Shown: in pieces, positions 21,311-28,773 of the stretch
Numbering within the stretch: the first letter of the stretch is position 1
How the letters are laid out: every line of letters starts with the position of its first letter
DNA from: Ruminiclostridium sp.
Lineage (GTDB): Bacteria > Bacillota > Clostridia > Oscillospirales > Ruminococcaceae
DNA length: 32,693 nucleotides
Direction: 5' to 3'
Assembly (NCBI GenBank): GCA_017479645.1
Contig: JAFVBZ010000177.1
Coordinates: forward strand, 1 to 32,693
Program-made: the position numbers and the translations under genes
The notes under the pieces: model-generated
What the model was told of the DNA's origin: nothing
The model's input: the letters and a program-made list of their open reading frames with translations, nothing else
Databases searched by the model: none

Positions 21311-22951
21311 ATGTACAGATTTGTAAATGTCAGATTCGCATACCGCGTTGACGGAAAAGGCTATACCGTAACATCTGCGGAGAGCGTCCGCAATAACCGC
21401 GTTTCACTTGAAATAAAGGAAAACACCGAGACTTTCGGTGTTACCGTTCGCTCAAAGAGCGAGATCGAGATTATGAAGATATCTGCGGAGTTCGAGTACG
21501 TTTTCAGCCCGGATGACCGCATCTTCCTCAACGGCTACCAGTCCTGGACTGACAGCACCGAGCTGCCTGCTGACGGCAAGGTCCGCGGCATAGATCATAT
21601 CCCTGCCGCTGTCACCGACAGGTACTCCTTCCGGGCATACGGAGACTACGGATTCACAAAGTACAGCCGCAAGAAAGGTCATATACACGGCTTCTCCTAC
21701 GGATATGTGAAGCACAGCGACGGTATCTTCGACTTTATCGGCTCTCTCGGCGAGGACAAGGGCTTCACCTGTATCAGGGCAAATACCGAAAAGAACACGG
21801 TAACCGTTGAGAAGGACTGCCGGGGACTTTATACCCGCGGCGATTATGAGGGACTTTCGCTCTATATCGGAAGCGGTTCCGAGGACGAGGTGTTCGGCGC
21901 TTACTTTGCCTGGCTCGGCATCGCGCCGACGGAAGAAGAGCCGGTATTCGGCTATACCAGCTGGTACAGGCATTACCAGGATATCAACGAGCGCTGCCTG
22001 CTGAATGATCTTGAAGGGCTGAAGAACTGCGAGGTAAAAGCGGACATCTTCCAGATAGACGACGGCTACCAGACTGCCGTAGGCGACTGGCTCAGTATAG
22101 ATATGTCGAAGTTCCCGAACGGCATCAAGCCTGTCATAAGCAGGATAAAAGAGGACGGATTCACTCCCGGACTATGGCTTGCTCCTTTCGTATGCGAGGA
22201 GAAGTCGGAGATGTTCTCCGGTCACCCGGAATGGCTGCTGCGTGACGAGAACGGCGAGCCGGTAAGAGCCGGAAGCAACTGGAGCGGTGCTTATGCACTC
22301 GATATCTATAACGAGGATTTCCGCGCATACCTCAAAGAAGTTTTCCGCACCGTGACCGAGGAATGGGGATTCGGTCTTCTCAAACTCGACTTTCTCTACG
22401 CGGCGTGCATTCTCCCCCGCCGCGACAAGACCCGCGGTTTGATAATGGCAGACGGAATGGAGCTGCTCCGGGAGCTTTCTGGTACTGCGAAGATACTCGG
22501 CTGCGGCGTGCCGATAGCCTCCGCGTTCGGAAAAGTCGATTACTGCCGCATAGGCACGGACGTTACTCCCGAATGGAACGACAAGACTTATATGCAGCTG
22601 ATGCACCGCGAGCGCCCGAGCTCCAGAAACAGCATTCTCAACTCGGTATTCCGGCGCCAGCTGAACGGAAGAGCTTTCGTAAATGACCCGGACGTGTTCA
22701 TGCTGCGCGACACCGATACCACGATGACACAGGAACAGCGAAGATGTCTTGCGGAAGTGAATGCGCTGTGCGGAGGAGTGCTGTTCAACTCGGACGATAT
22801 GAACGAGTACGGCGAATCCCAGAAGAAGATGCTTGACGATATGATGAAGCTTCGCGGAGCGAGAGTGCTTGCGGCTGAGTATATCGGCAGTGAGCTGGTA
22901 CTGTCGATAGAACTGGACGGCAGAAACATCATCAAAGCTTACAAGATGTAA
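21311..22951 (+). CDS. GH36-type alpha-galactosidase
   Basis: 546 aa cytosolic glycoside hydrolase (no signal peptide). An N-terminal beta-domain contains IFLNGYQSWTDS and DYGFTKYSRKKGHIHGFSYG. The catalytic barrel has FGYTSWYRHYQDI, ADIFQIDDGYQTAVGDWL and GFTPGLWLAPFV. The expected nucleophile Asp is D360 in GFGLLKLDFLYA and the acid/base Asp is D417 in CRIGTDVTPEW. It is shorter than the classical 700+ aa GH36 enzymes and fits the compact clostridial group. Ribosome site GGAGGG. Together with the upstream symporter it forms an uptake-plus-hydrolysis pair. Exact linkage preference is not determined by sequence. Confidence 0.88.
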   Translation: MYRFVNVRFAYRVDGKGYTVTSAESVRNNRVSLEIKENTETFGVTVRSKSEIEIMKISAEFEYVFSPDDRIFLNGYQSWTDSTELPADGKVRGIDHIPAAVTDRYSFRAYGDYGFTKYSRKKGHIHGFSYGYVKHSDGIFDFIGSLGEDKGFTCIRANTEKNTVTVEKDCRGLYTRGDYEGLSLYIGSGSEDEVFGAYFAWLGIAPTEEEPVFGYTSWYRHYQDINERCLLNDLEGLKNCEVKADIFQIDDGYQTAVGDWLSIDMSKFPNGIKPVISRIKEDGFTPGLWLAPFVCEEKSEMFSGHPEWLLRDENGEPVRAGSNWSGAYALDIYNEDFRAYLKEVFRTVTEEWGFGLLKLDFLYAACILPRRDKTRGLIMADGMELLRELSGTAKILGCGVPIASAFGKVDYCRIGTDVTPEWNDKTYMQLMHRERPSSRNSILNSVFRRQLNGRAFVNDPDVFMLRDTDTTMTQEQRRCLAEVNALCGGVLFNSDDMNEYGESQKKMLDDMMKLRGARVLAAEYIGSELVLSIELDGRNIIKAYKM

Positions 22952-23113
22952 TACTATATTTCTATCGAAATATAGACAAATGCACAATTCACAATGCAGA
23001 ATGCACAATTATGGAGCGCGCTCTGCGCGCATATCTGAATCGTGACGAAATTACTTGATTTTGTCTATGAATAGATACTAATTTAGTATAAAACAGGATA
23101 TATGGTCAGAAAA

Positions 23114-23152
23114 GGGCGGGACTGCGATAATTCGCAGTCCCGCTCTCGTTAT
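23114..23152. terminator. Terminator hairpin downstream of the GH36 gene
   Basis: A perfect 12-bp stem, GCGGGACTGCGA (23116-23127) with TCGCAGTCCCGC (23132-23143), loop TAAT. The right flank is TCTCGTTAT and the left flank, read from the minus strand, is CCTTTTCTG. It can serve either strand of the convergent genes. Confidence 0.65.
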
Positions 23153-23301
23153 ATCAATAAAGTTTTTTCTTTTCACAGATGTTCAATTCTCCGTGGAACG
23201 GGATCGGGTGCAGGGCGCGCCCTGCCGCGGGACGGGGGCGCGTAGCCCCGGCGCTGTCCGCGAGGACGTCTGCCGAAAAAGTTCCTTTTTCGACAGACTG
23301 A

Positions 23302-23337
23302 AACGGGGCTGCGATAAATCGCAGTCCCGTTCTTTTT
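23302..23337. terminator. Terminator hairpin near the RHH gene end
   Basis: AACGGGGCTGCGA (23302-23314) pairs with TCGCAGTCCCGTT (23319-23331) with one G-T pair, followed by CTTTTT on the plus strand. The CTGCGA/TCGCAG core is shared with the hairpins at 23116-23143 and 24760-24796. Confidence 0.6.
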
Positions 23338-23368
23338 ACATATCAAGGATAACAGCCAAAGCCGTCTG

Positions 23369-23581
23369 TCAATCCTTATCAAAGCTCTCTACCTCGATAT
23401 CCGCCGGTGCGTCTATTTCTTTTCCGACGTAGCCGCCATTCTTCCGCCGCTGTTTCACGCACTCGGTAAGCAGGTACTCGATCTGACCGTTTACAGAGCG
23501 GAAATCGTCCTCCGCCCATATAGCGAGATCATTGTACAGCTTTTCGGACAATCTGAGGGGGACCTGCTTCTTAGCACCCAT
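23369..23581 (-). CDS. Arc/ribbon-helix-helix DNA-binding protein
   Basis: 70 aa. KKQVPLRLSEKLYNDLAIWA followed by EDDFRSVNGQIEYLLTECVK is the beta-strand plus two helices of the Arc/MetJ ribbon-helix-helix fold. The basic N-terminus would contact DNA. The acidic C-terminal tail (DAPADIEVESFDKD) is of unknown use. Its ATG overlaps the stop of the upstream SPFH gene by one base (TAATG), so translation is coupled. The partnership with an SPFH protein suggests that it supports or regulates the same membrane function; function unknown. Confidence 0.85.
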   Translation of the reverse strand: MGAKKQVPLRLSEKLYNDLAIWAEDDFRSVNGQIEYLLTECVKQRRKNGGYVGKEIDAPADIEVESFDKD

Positions 23582-24624
23582 TAATATAAGCTCCCGGAGT
23601 TGACAACGGGCTGTGCATCGTGGTTGCCGCAGAGGACTACCAGCAGGTTGGAGACCATTACAGCCTTGCGCTCGTCATCAAGCTCGACAACGTTCTTCCT
23701 GCTCAGTTCCTCAAGCGCCATCTCCACCATACCGACTGCGCCGTCAACTATCAGCTTTCTTGCGTCAACGACCGCAGAAGCCTGCTGTCTCTGCAGCATA
23801 GCGGCAGCTATCTCCGGCGCATACGCAAGGTATGTTATTCTCGCGTCAACTATTTCAAGTCCCGCTTCCTTTACTCTTTCCTGTATCTCACACTTTATGC
23901 GGTTCGCTACTACATCGCTGGAGCCGCGCAGGCTTCCCTCGTCTGCAACTCCGTCGCCCGTGGTGTCAACATTCGGTGCAACATCGTAAGGATAGAGCCT
24001 TACAACATTACGCAAAGCCGTGTCGCACTGAAGGGAGAGGTACTCCTTGTAGTTGTCAACGCTGAATACTGCTTTCGCAGTGTCAACTACCCTCCACATG
24101 ACCGCAATTCCTATCTCCACCGGGTTGCCGAGACAGTCGTTTATCTTCTGCTTTGCGTTGTCAAGGGTCATTATCTTGAGGGAAATGCGCTTGTCAACAG
24201 TCGATACGGCGGAAATGGTTATATCGCCGGCACCGGCTTTCAGAAGTGCCGCCGCGGGACCGCTTCCCTGACCTACATCTCCGCTCTGACGGAGCTTTGT
24301 TCCGGCTGCGGGATTTACCGCCGAGCAGAACGGGTTCACATAGTAGAAGCCGTCGCCTTTAAGCGTGCCGACATACTTTCCGAACAGCGTGAGAACGAGA
24401 GCTTCCTGGGGTTTGAGAACGCGGAGCCCGCAGAAGGGGAACCAGCCTATGAACATCCAGATGCCGGACACGATCAGCGTCAGTACCCATATTGCGCCGC
24501 CCTGTTCCGCGTCTGTCTTTATGATGCTCATAATGAACAGCACTATCGCCGCGATGTACAGCAGTATAGTAAATATAAGCACTGCCATACCGTTCTTTTT
24601 GGTTGTGTAGATCTTTTCTGTCAT
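23581..24624 (-). CDS. SPFH/Band 7 domain membrane protein
   Basis: 347 aa. Two N-terminal membrane helices (about residues 13-34 and 43-63: [18 protein letters not shown] and [17 protein letters not shown]) are followed by the SPFH domain ([54 protein letters not shown]). A coiled C-terminal part follows ([36 protein letters not shown]). Stomatin/flotillin-like proteins oligomerise at the membrane and organise microdomains. The start follows AAAGGAG. The leader contains the hairpin CGGGCA-GA-TGCCCG (24641-24654). The downstream RHH gene overlaps its stop. Confidence 0.93.
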   Translation of the reverse strand: MTEKIYTTKKNGMAVLIFTILLYIAAIVLFIMSIIKTDAEQGGAIWVLTLIVSGIWMFIGWFPFCGLRVLKPQEALVLTLFGKYVGTLKGDGFYYVNPFCSAVNPAAGTKLRQSGDVGQGSGPAAALLKAGAGDITISAVSTVDKRISLKIMTLDNAKQKINDCLGNPVEIGIAVMWRVVDTAKAVFSVDNYKEYLSLQCDTALRNVVRLYPYDVAPNVDTTGDGVADEGSLRGSSDVVANRIKCEIQERVKEAGLEIVDARITYLAYAPEIAAAMLQRQQASAVVDARKLIVDGAVGMVEMALEELSRKNVVELDDERKAVMVSNLLVVLCGNHDAQPVVNSGSLY

Positions 24625-24685
24625 TTTAATGCACTCCTTTCGGGCATCTGCCCGTTTTGCTGCTTAGATCAAAGTTTTCTCTCTT

Positions 24686-24706
24686 TGATATCACAATGAT
24701 ATCACA
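24686..24706. promoter_or_regulatory. Direct repeat of TGATATCACA across the SPFH promoter
   Basis: TGATATCACA occurs at 24686-24695 and 24697-24706, an 11-bp offset (one helical turn). Each contains the palindrome TGATATCA. The pair covers the -10 hexamer and start region of the SPFH promoter. Confidence 0.6.
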
Positions 24707-24724
24707 TTTATTTCGATTTGTCAA
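24696..24724 (-). promoter_or_regulatory. Promoter of the SPFH-RHH operon
   Basis: On the minus strand, perfect -35 TTGACA (24724-24719), a 17-bp spacer and -10 TATCAT (24701-24696), giving a leader of about 65 nt. Confidence 0.75.
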
Positions 24725-24757
24725 TACCTTTTTTTGATTTTTTTCAAAAATAAAACG

Positions 24758-24808
24758 AAACCGGCGGAGCTGCGTTTTATCGCAGTCCCGCCGGTTCCGT
24801 TCTTTTTG
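24758..24808. terminator. Terminator hairpin between SPFH promoter and B-box gene
   Basis: ACCGGCGG (24760-24767) pairs with CCGCCGGT (24788-24795) and an inner CTGCG/CGCAG stem. It is flanked by AAAACGAAA on the left and CCGTTCTTTTTG on the right. On the minus strand it would end the B-box gene transcript. Confidence 0.65.
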
Positions 24809-24858
24809 TACGTTATAGCAATGAGAGGAGTGGCAATTTTGTTACAAACTATTTATAG

Positions 24859-25362
24859 TTATGCTTGGTTTTGATTGATGACTTTTCTCATTTTGAAATA
24901 TTCGATAGGCATAGCTACTATACCAATAACAGCAGCCAACCCCAATTTTATCCCATAGAATATTAGCCAGCCAATTATTGGCAAGATAAGTATAAACCTT
25001 AAATTACTGAATAGATTATTGAGTGCTCTCCATCCGTAAGGAATACCGGCTATCTCCCAACCGACAAATATACCCGTAGGCACGCCCGTCAGTAAAGCAG
25101 CAATGGGAGAGCGGGCAATCCCCCAAAAACCTAAAGTAACAAGAATTGTAGTAACAATTATAATGATATGTATAGTGCGTATTTTTTGTTTGTTTTTTCT
25201 TATTATTTCGTTATAGTCATCTACCAATTGTTGTACTGCAAGTTGTGCACAATTGTCGCACATTATAGGATTATGCGCATCTGAGCACTCTGCGCACAAT
25301 CCTCTTCCGCATTGACTGCAATAAGCAACGGCATCTCTATCTGGGTGATGATAACACTTCAT
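24859..25362 (-). CDS. B-box-type zinc-finger membrane protein
   Basis: 167 aa. The N-terminal zinc-ribbon/B-box segment MKCYHHPDRDAVAYCSQCGR then GLCAECSDAHNPIMCDNCA has Cys/His spacing suited to two zinc ions. It is followed by a linker and three or more membrane helices (HIIIIVTTILVTLGFWGI about 65-82, AALLTGVPTGIFVGWEI, FILILPIIGWLIFYGIKLGLAAVIGIVAM). Such proteins are common but uncharacterised in Firmicutes. The gene is clearly more AT-rich than its neighbours on either side. It lies 28 nt downstream of another membrane-protein gene, forming a two-gene operon. Confidence 0.8.
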   Translation of the reverse strand: MKCYHHPDRDAVAYCSQCGRGLCAECSDAHNPIMCDNCAQLAVQQLVDDYNEIIRKNKQKIRTIHIIIIVTTILVTLGFWGIARSPIAALLTGVPTGIFVGWEIAGIPYGWRALNNLFSNLRFILILPIIGWLIFYGIKLGLAAVIGIVAMPIEYFKMRKVINQNQA

Positions 25363-25390
25363 GGTTAACCTCCTGATATATAATAAATAT

Positions 25391-25909
25391 TTATGAGTTT
25401 CTGTGTGCGATTTCAGACTTGCCTTGAATATAATTTTTATAGCTTGGCATATTATTTAAAACGGCATGAAACATTATAATAATAAGTCCCATTGTCATAA
25501 AAATCACCTCAAATACCGGGAAATGCGATACAATGTATGCAATATCGATTTTTTCTTTAACGAGTGATATTATCAATATCAAAGATGATATATGAGCCGA
25601 GATTATGTGAATCATTGTAAACATCAGCATACCGCCGCAAATATATATCGGTGTTATACTATTATCTGTCATAAATGCTTTCACAGTAAGAAAAATTGCA
25701 GCCACGGCGCATAATGCGATTATTACATATACAGAAACGATCATTAAATCGGCTTTATACGGCATTGTCAGTTCAAGAAGCGATGATGCCTTTTGAACCG
25801 TCCCGAACCCAAACAAAGAAATTATCGCCGCTATCACCAAGACACAGTTCACTGCAAGAAAAACATATTTATTATTAAAAAAACGCATTTTTCCAGATAT
25901 GTTGTTCAT
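25391..25909 (-). CDS. Hypothetical four-helix membrane protein
   Basis: 172 aa, not recognised. Four hydrophobic helices are visible: about 14-34 (KYVFLAVNCVLVIAAIISLF), 56-79 (MIVSVYVIIALCAVAAIFLT), 88-115 (YICGGMLMFTMIHIISAHIS) and 130-150 (FEVIFMTMGLIIIMFHAVL). The C-terminus is polar (NYIQGKSEIAHRNS). The start ATG follows GAAAGGG. It is AT-rich like the adjacent B-box and Xre genes. The divergent Xre regulator and shared repeats suggest that the regulator controls it. Confidence 0.75.
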   Translation of the reverse strand: MNNISGKMRFFNNKYVFLAVNCVLVIAAIISLFGFGTVQKASSLLELTMPYKADLMIVSVYVIIALCAVAAIFLTVKAFMTDNSITPIYICGGMLMFTMIHIISAHISSLILIISLVKEKIDIAYIVSHFPVFEVIFMTMGLIIIMFHAVLNNMPSYKNYIQGKSEIAHRNS

Positions 25910-25934
25910 AATTGTTACCCTTTCTTTTTTTTAC

Positions 25935-25963
25935 ATTTTAGCACGTTTTGTTCTAAAAGTCAA
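25935..25963 (-). promoter_or_regulatory. Promoter of the two-gene membrane operon
   Basis: On the minus strand, -35 TTGACT (25963-25958), a 17-bp spacer and -10 TAAAAT (25940-25935). The spacer holds TTTTAGAACAAAA, one copy of the repeat shared with the Xre side. Confidence 0.75.
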
Positions 25964-26019
25964 TAGTATTACATTAATTTTTTAAAAATTAGCATTTTCT
26001 GTTCTAAAAACGAGTAGAA
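25938..26019. promoter_or_regulatory. Two direct 31-bp repeats, candidate Xre operators
   Basis: 25938-25968 and 25989-26019 match at 23 of 31 positions. Shared cores are TTAGCA and TGTTCTAAAA. The spacing is 51 bp (about five helical turns). The left copy covers the membrane operon promoter; the right copy lies upstream of the divergent Xre gene. Confidence 0.65.
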
Positions 26020-26071
26020 TAATTTGTGCTATTATACAATACTATATATAAATATAGAAAGGGTGATGATG

Positions 26072-26293
26072 ATGTACGAAAGGATAAGAAATCTTCGTGA
26101 GGATAATGACCTTAATCAAAGTCAGGTAGCAGAAATGCTTCATTGCAGTCAAAGAACATACAGCTATTACGAAACAGGAGGGCATGATATTCCGACAGCA
26201 GTTCTCATAGCACTCGCTGACTTCTACAATGTTTCGACAGACTATCTTCTCGGGAGAACAAACGTTAAGGAAGTAAATTCAGAAAGCAACTGA
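26072..26293 (+). CDS. Xre-family helix-turn-helix regulator
   Basis: 73 aa, a single Cro/CI-type HTH: MYERIRNLREDNDLNQSQVA then EMLHCSQRTYSYYETGGHDI, ending ALADFYNVSTDYLLGRTN, a form common in Firmicutes phage-type and toxin-linked regulators. Three consecutive ATG codons follow GAAAGGG. I chose the third (26072), which gives eight-base spacing; the first has only two. It is divergent from two AT-rich membrane-protein genes across the repeat pair. No partner toxin or peptidase is next to it; tex follows with its own promoter. Confidence 0.9.
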   Translation: MYERIRNLREDNDLNQSQVAEMLHCSQRTYSYYETGGHDIPTAVLIALADFYNVSTDYLLGRTNVKEVNSESN

Positions 26294-26308
26294 AACATAC
26301 AATTTTTC

Positions 26309-26337
26309 TTGATTTACCCGTCCAAATGTGCTATAAT
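26309..26337 (+). promoter_or_regulatory. Promoter of tex
   Basis: -35 TTGATT (26309-26314), a 17-bp spacer and perfect -10 TATAAT (26332-26337) place the start about 28 nt before the tex ATG. Confidence 0.8.
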
Positions 26338-26371
26338 TATAAGACCATATTTTAAAAACGGAGAAAAGAAA

Positions 26372-28540
26372 ATGGACATTTCAGCAAAAATTTCGGAAGA
26401 ACTGAACATATCACGTTCGCGTGTTGACGCAGCTGTAAAGCTGCTTGACGAGGGCAACACTATCCCCTTTATCGCGCGGTACAGAAAGGAAGTTACCGGC
26501 GCTCTCGACGATGTGCAGCTCCGTGATCTTTCCGACCGCCTTACCTACCTGCGCAACCTTGAAAAGCGCAAGGAGGAAGTGCGCACAGCGATAGAGGAGC
26601 TCGGAAAGCTCACAGAGGAGATAGAGCATGACCTGTCGGAAGCGGCAACACTTGCTGCAGTCGAGGATATCTACCGCCCATACAAGCCCAAGAAGAAGAC
26701 CCGTGCAAGCATAGCCCGCGAAAAGGGGCTGGAACCGCTTGCAGAGTTCATATTCGCCCAGTCAACAGGCGATCCTTATGCCGAAGCGGAAAAGTACATA
26801 TCCGAGGAAAAGGGAGTTGCGACTGTACAAGACGCTGTTGACGGCGCAAAGGACATCATCGCCGAGAACATATCCGATGATCCGGAGATACGCAAGATAC
26901 TCGGCGGACTTTACGACCGCACTGCACTCATCACCTCGGCAAAGGCAAAGGACGACATAGAAGAGAGCGTTTACGAGAACTACTACGAATACAAGGAAGC
27001 TGTATCGAAGATACCCACACACCGTATTCTCGCCATTGACCGCGGAGAACGCGAGGGCATACTTAAAGCGGCAGTGGAAGTCGATACCGACAACATGCTC
27101 GCAACGATCTACAGCCGGTGCATTACGGGAAAGAGCCGCAACAAGAACTCCGATCTTGTGACCGAGGCTGCGGAGGACGCATACAAGCGCCTTATCCACC
27201 CGTCTATCGAGCGCAGGGTCCGCAATGACCTTACAGAGAAAGCCTGCACAGCGGCGATAAAGGTGTTCGGCGACAATCTCCGCCAGCTCCTCATGCAGCC
27301 GCCCGTAAAGGGAATGGTGACAATGGGGCTTGACCCGGCATACAGAACAGGCTGCAAGATCTCGGTAGTTGACGCGACAGGAAAGGTGCTTGATACCGCG
27401 GTAGTCTATCCCACACCGCCGCACAACAAGACCGAGGAAGCGAAGAAGAAGCTTACCGCGCTCATAAAAAAATACGGCGTCACAGCGATATCGATAGGAA
27501 ACGGAACCGCAAGCCATGAAAGCGAAGTCTTTGTGGCGGATATGATACACGAACTGGACACCCCGGTAAGCTACATGGTAGTATCGGAGGCAGGAGCCAG
27601 CGTTTACTCCGCAAGCAAGCTTGCACAGGAGGAATTCCCGGACTTCGACGTTACCCAGAGAAGTGCGGTCTCTATTGCAAGACGTCTCCAGGATCCGCTG
27701 TCGGAGCTTGTCAAGATCGAGCCGAAAGCGATAGGCGTCGGGCAGTACCAGCATGATATGCCGCCGGCACAGCTTTCCGAAGCACTGGGCGGTGTAGTCG
27801 AGGACTGCGTCAACAATGTCGGCGTAGATGTCAACACCGCGTCCGTGCCGCTTCTGTCTTATGTTGCGGGCATCAACTCCGGAATAGCGAAGAATATAGT
27901 TGCATACCGCGAGGAAAACGGCGGTTTCACAGAGAGAAAGGAACTGCTTAAAGTAAGCAAGCTCGGAAAGAAAACATACGAGCAGTGCGCGGGATTCCTG
28001 CGCGTACCGGGCGGCAAGGAACCGCTTGACAACACTGCCGTACACCCGGAAAGCTATACGGCGGCGCGGAAGCTGCTTGAACTCTGCGGGCTCACGGAGG
28101 ACGACATCTCCGGCGACCGCTCGAAAGCCGCGTCCGAAAGCATAAACGCAAAGATAAAGGAGATCGGCATAAAGAAGGCTGCCGAACAGGCAGGCGTCGG
28201 CGATATGACGCTTTCCGATATAGTCAAAGAGCTTATGAAGCCGGGACGCGACCCGCGTGACGAACTGCCGAAGCCGATGCTCCGCACCGATGTGGTAGAT
28301 ATCAACAGTCTCAAAGAGGGTATGGAGCTGAAAGGCACAGTCCGCAACATAACGGATTTCGGCGCGTTTGTTGATATCGGCGTGCATCAGGACGGCCTTG
28401 TGCATATCTCCCAGCTTGCGGACAGATATGTGAAACACCCGCTTGATGTGGTAAAAGTCGGAGATATCGTGAACGTGAAGATACTCGGCATAGATGTGAA
28501 GAAGAACAGGATCTCACTCACAATGAAAGGCTTGAATTGA
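26372..28540 (+). CDS. tex: Tex-family S1 RNA-binding protein
   Basis: 722 aa transcription-accessory protein with broad nucleic-acid binding. The N-terminal Tex helical region starts MDISAKISEELNISRSRVDA and includes TIPFIARYRKEVTGALDD and YRPYKPKKKTRASIAREKGL. The YqgF-like domain covers GMVTMGLDPAYRTGCKISVV and ISIGNGTASHESE. Helix-hairpin-helix motifs: LLSYVAGINSGIAKNIVAYR. The C-terminal S1 domain (about 650-720) covers GTVRNITDFGAFVDIGVHQD and NRISLTMKGL. The start is ATG 26372 after GGAGAAAAG; the frame extends upstream through the promoter and that form is rejected. Monocistronic by its own promoter. Length typical. Confidence 0.95.
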   Translation: MDISAKISEELNISRSRVDAAVKLLDEGNTIPFIARYRKEVTGALDDVQLRDLSDRLTYLRNLEKRKEEVRTAIEELGKLTEEIEHDLSEAATLAAVEDIYRPYKPKKKTRASIAREKGLEPLAEFIFAQSTGDPYAEAEKYISEEKGVATVQDAVDGAKDIIAENISDDPEIRKILGGLYDRTALITSAKAKDDIEESVYENYYEYKEAVSKIPTHRILAIDRGEREGILKAAVEVDTDNMLATIYSRCITGKSRNKNSDLVTEAAEDAYKRLIHPSIERRVRNDLTEKACTAAIKVFGDNLRQLLMQPPVKGMVTMGLDPAYRTGCKISVVDATGKVLDTAVVYPTPPHNKTEEAKKKLTALIKKYGVTAISIGNGTASHESEVFVADMIHELDTPVSYMVVSEAGASVYSASKLAQEEFPDFDVTQRSAVSIARRLQDPLSELVKIEPKAIGVGQYQHDMPPAQLSEALGGVVEDCVNNVGVDVNTASVPLLSYVAGINSGIAKNIVAYREENGGFTERKELLKVSKLGKKTYEQCAGFLRVPGGKEPLDNTAVHPESYTAARKLLELCGLTEDDISGDRSKAASESINAKIKEIGIKKAAEQAGVGDMTLSDIVKELMKPGRDPRDELPKPMLRTDVVDINSLKEGMELKGTVRNITDFGAFVDIGVHQDGLVHISQLADRYVKHPLDVVKVGDIVNVKILGIDVKKNRISLTMKGLN

Positions 28541-28570
28541 GAAAGACTCTGCTATGCCGTCTGCCTTCGG

Positions 28571-28628
28571 CCGTGTCCTGCGCGGACGGCGCCAGCCCCC
28601 TTTAAAAAGGGGGCTGGACCCCCTAAAC
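28571..28628. repeat. Fragments of GC-rich repeat and module-2 hairpin
   Basis: TGTCCTGCGCGGACGGCGCC matches the family at 4101-4220 and 5738-5813. It is fused to the module-2 hairpin CCAGCCCCCTT-TAAA-AAGGGGGCTGG (28592-28617), then ACCCCCTAAAC. No T-tract follows, so termination of tex here is uncertain. Confidence 0.65.
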
Positions 28629-28703
28629 AGAATGCTGTATCTCAGAGCGCACGAAAACGGACAGGTGCAGACTGAAATGCGGAGATATGGCAGTAATTAT
28701 GTA

Positions 28704-28732
28704 TTGCAAAACAGTGTTATTTGTGGTATAAT
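28704..28732 (+). promoter_or_regulatory. Promoter of the ior operon
   Basis: -35 TTGCAA (28704-28709), a 17-bp spacer and perfect -10 TATAAT (28727-28732). The predicted start near 28739 rules out an in-frame start at 28732 and supports ATG 28774. Confidence 0.8.
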
Positions 28733-28773
28733 TGAATGACAGCGAAATGTTAATTATGAAAGGAATGATTCTT

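Larger units (their letters stand above)
22952..23368. other. Gene-free gap with several hairpins and AT-rich filler repeats
   Basis: No credible gene. It holds the stem CTATATTTC-TATC-GAAATATAG (22954-22975) just after the GH36 stop, a filler repeat with AATGCACAATT (about 22980-23010), the palindrome CAGGGCGCGCCCTG (about 23211-23224), a hairpin in 23270-23300 (GTCTG ... CAGAC around CGAAAAAG/CTTTTTCG), and two terminators listed separately. Confidence 0.6.

Noticed and set aside
23620-24699. 359-codon plus-strand frame across the SPFH gene
   Set aside because: It is antisense to a conserved SPFH domain and runs through that gene's promoter; no family signal.
26762-28438. Long open frame (558 codons) on the minus strand inside tex
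   Set aside because: It is antisense to a clear Tex protein, has no ribosome site and encodes Cys/Arg/Tyr-rich low-plausibility protein; a compositional shadow.
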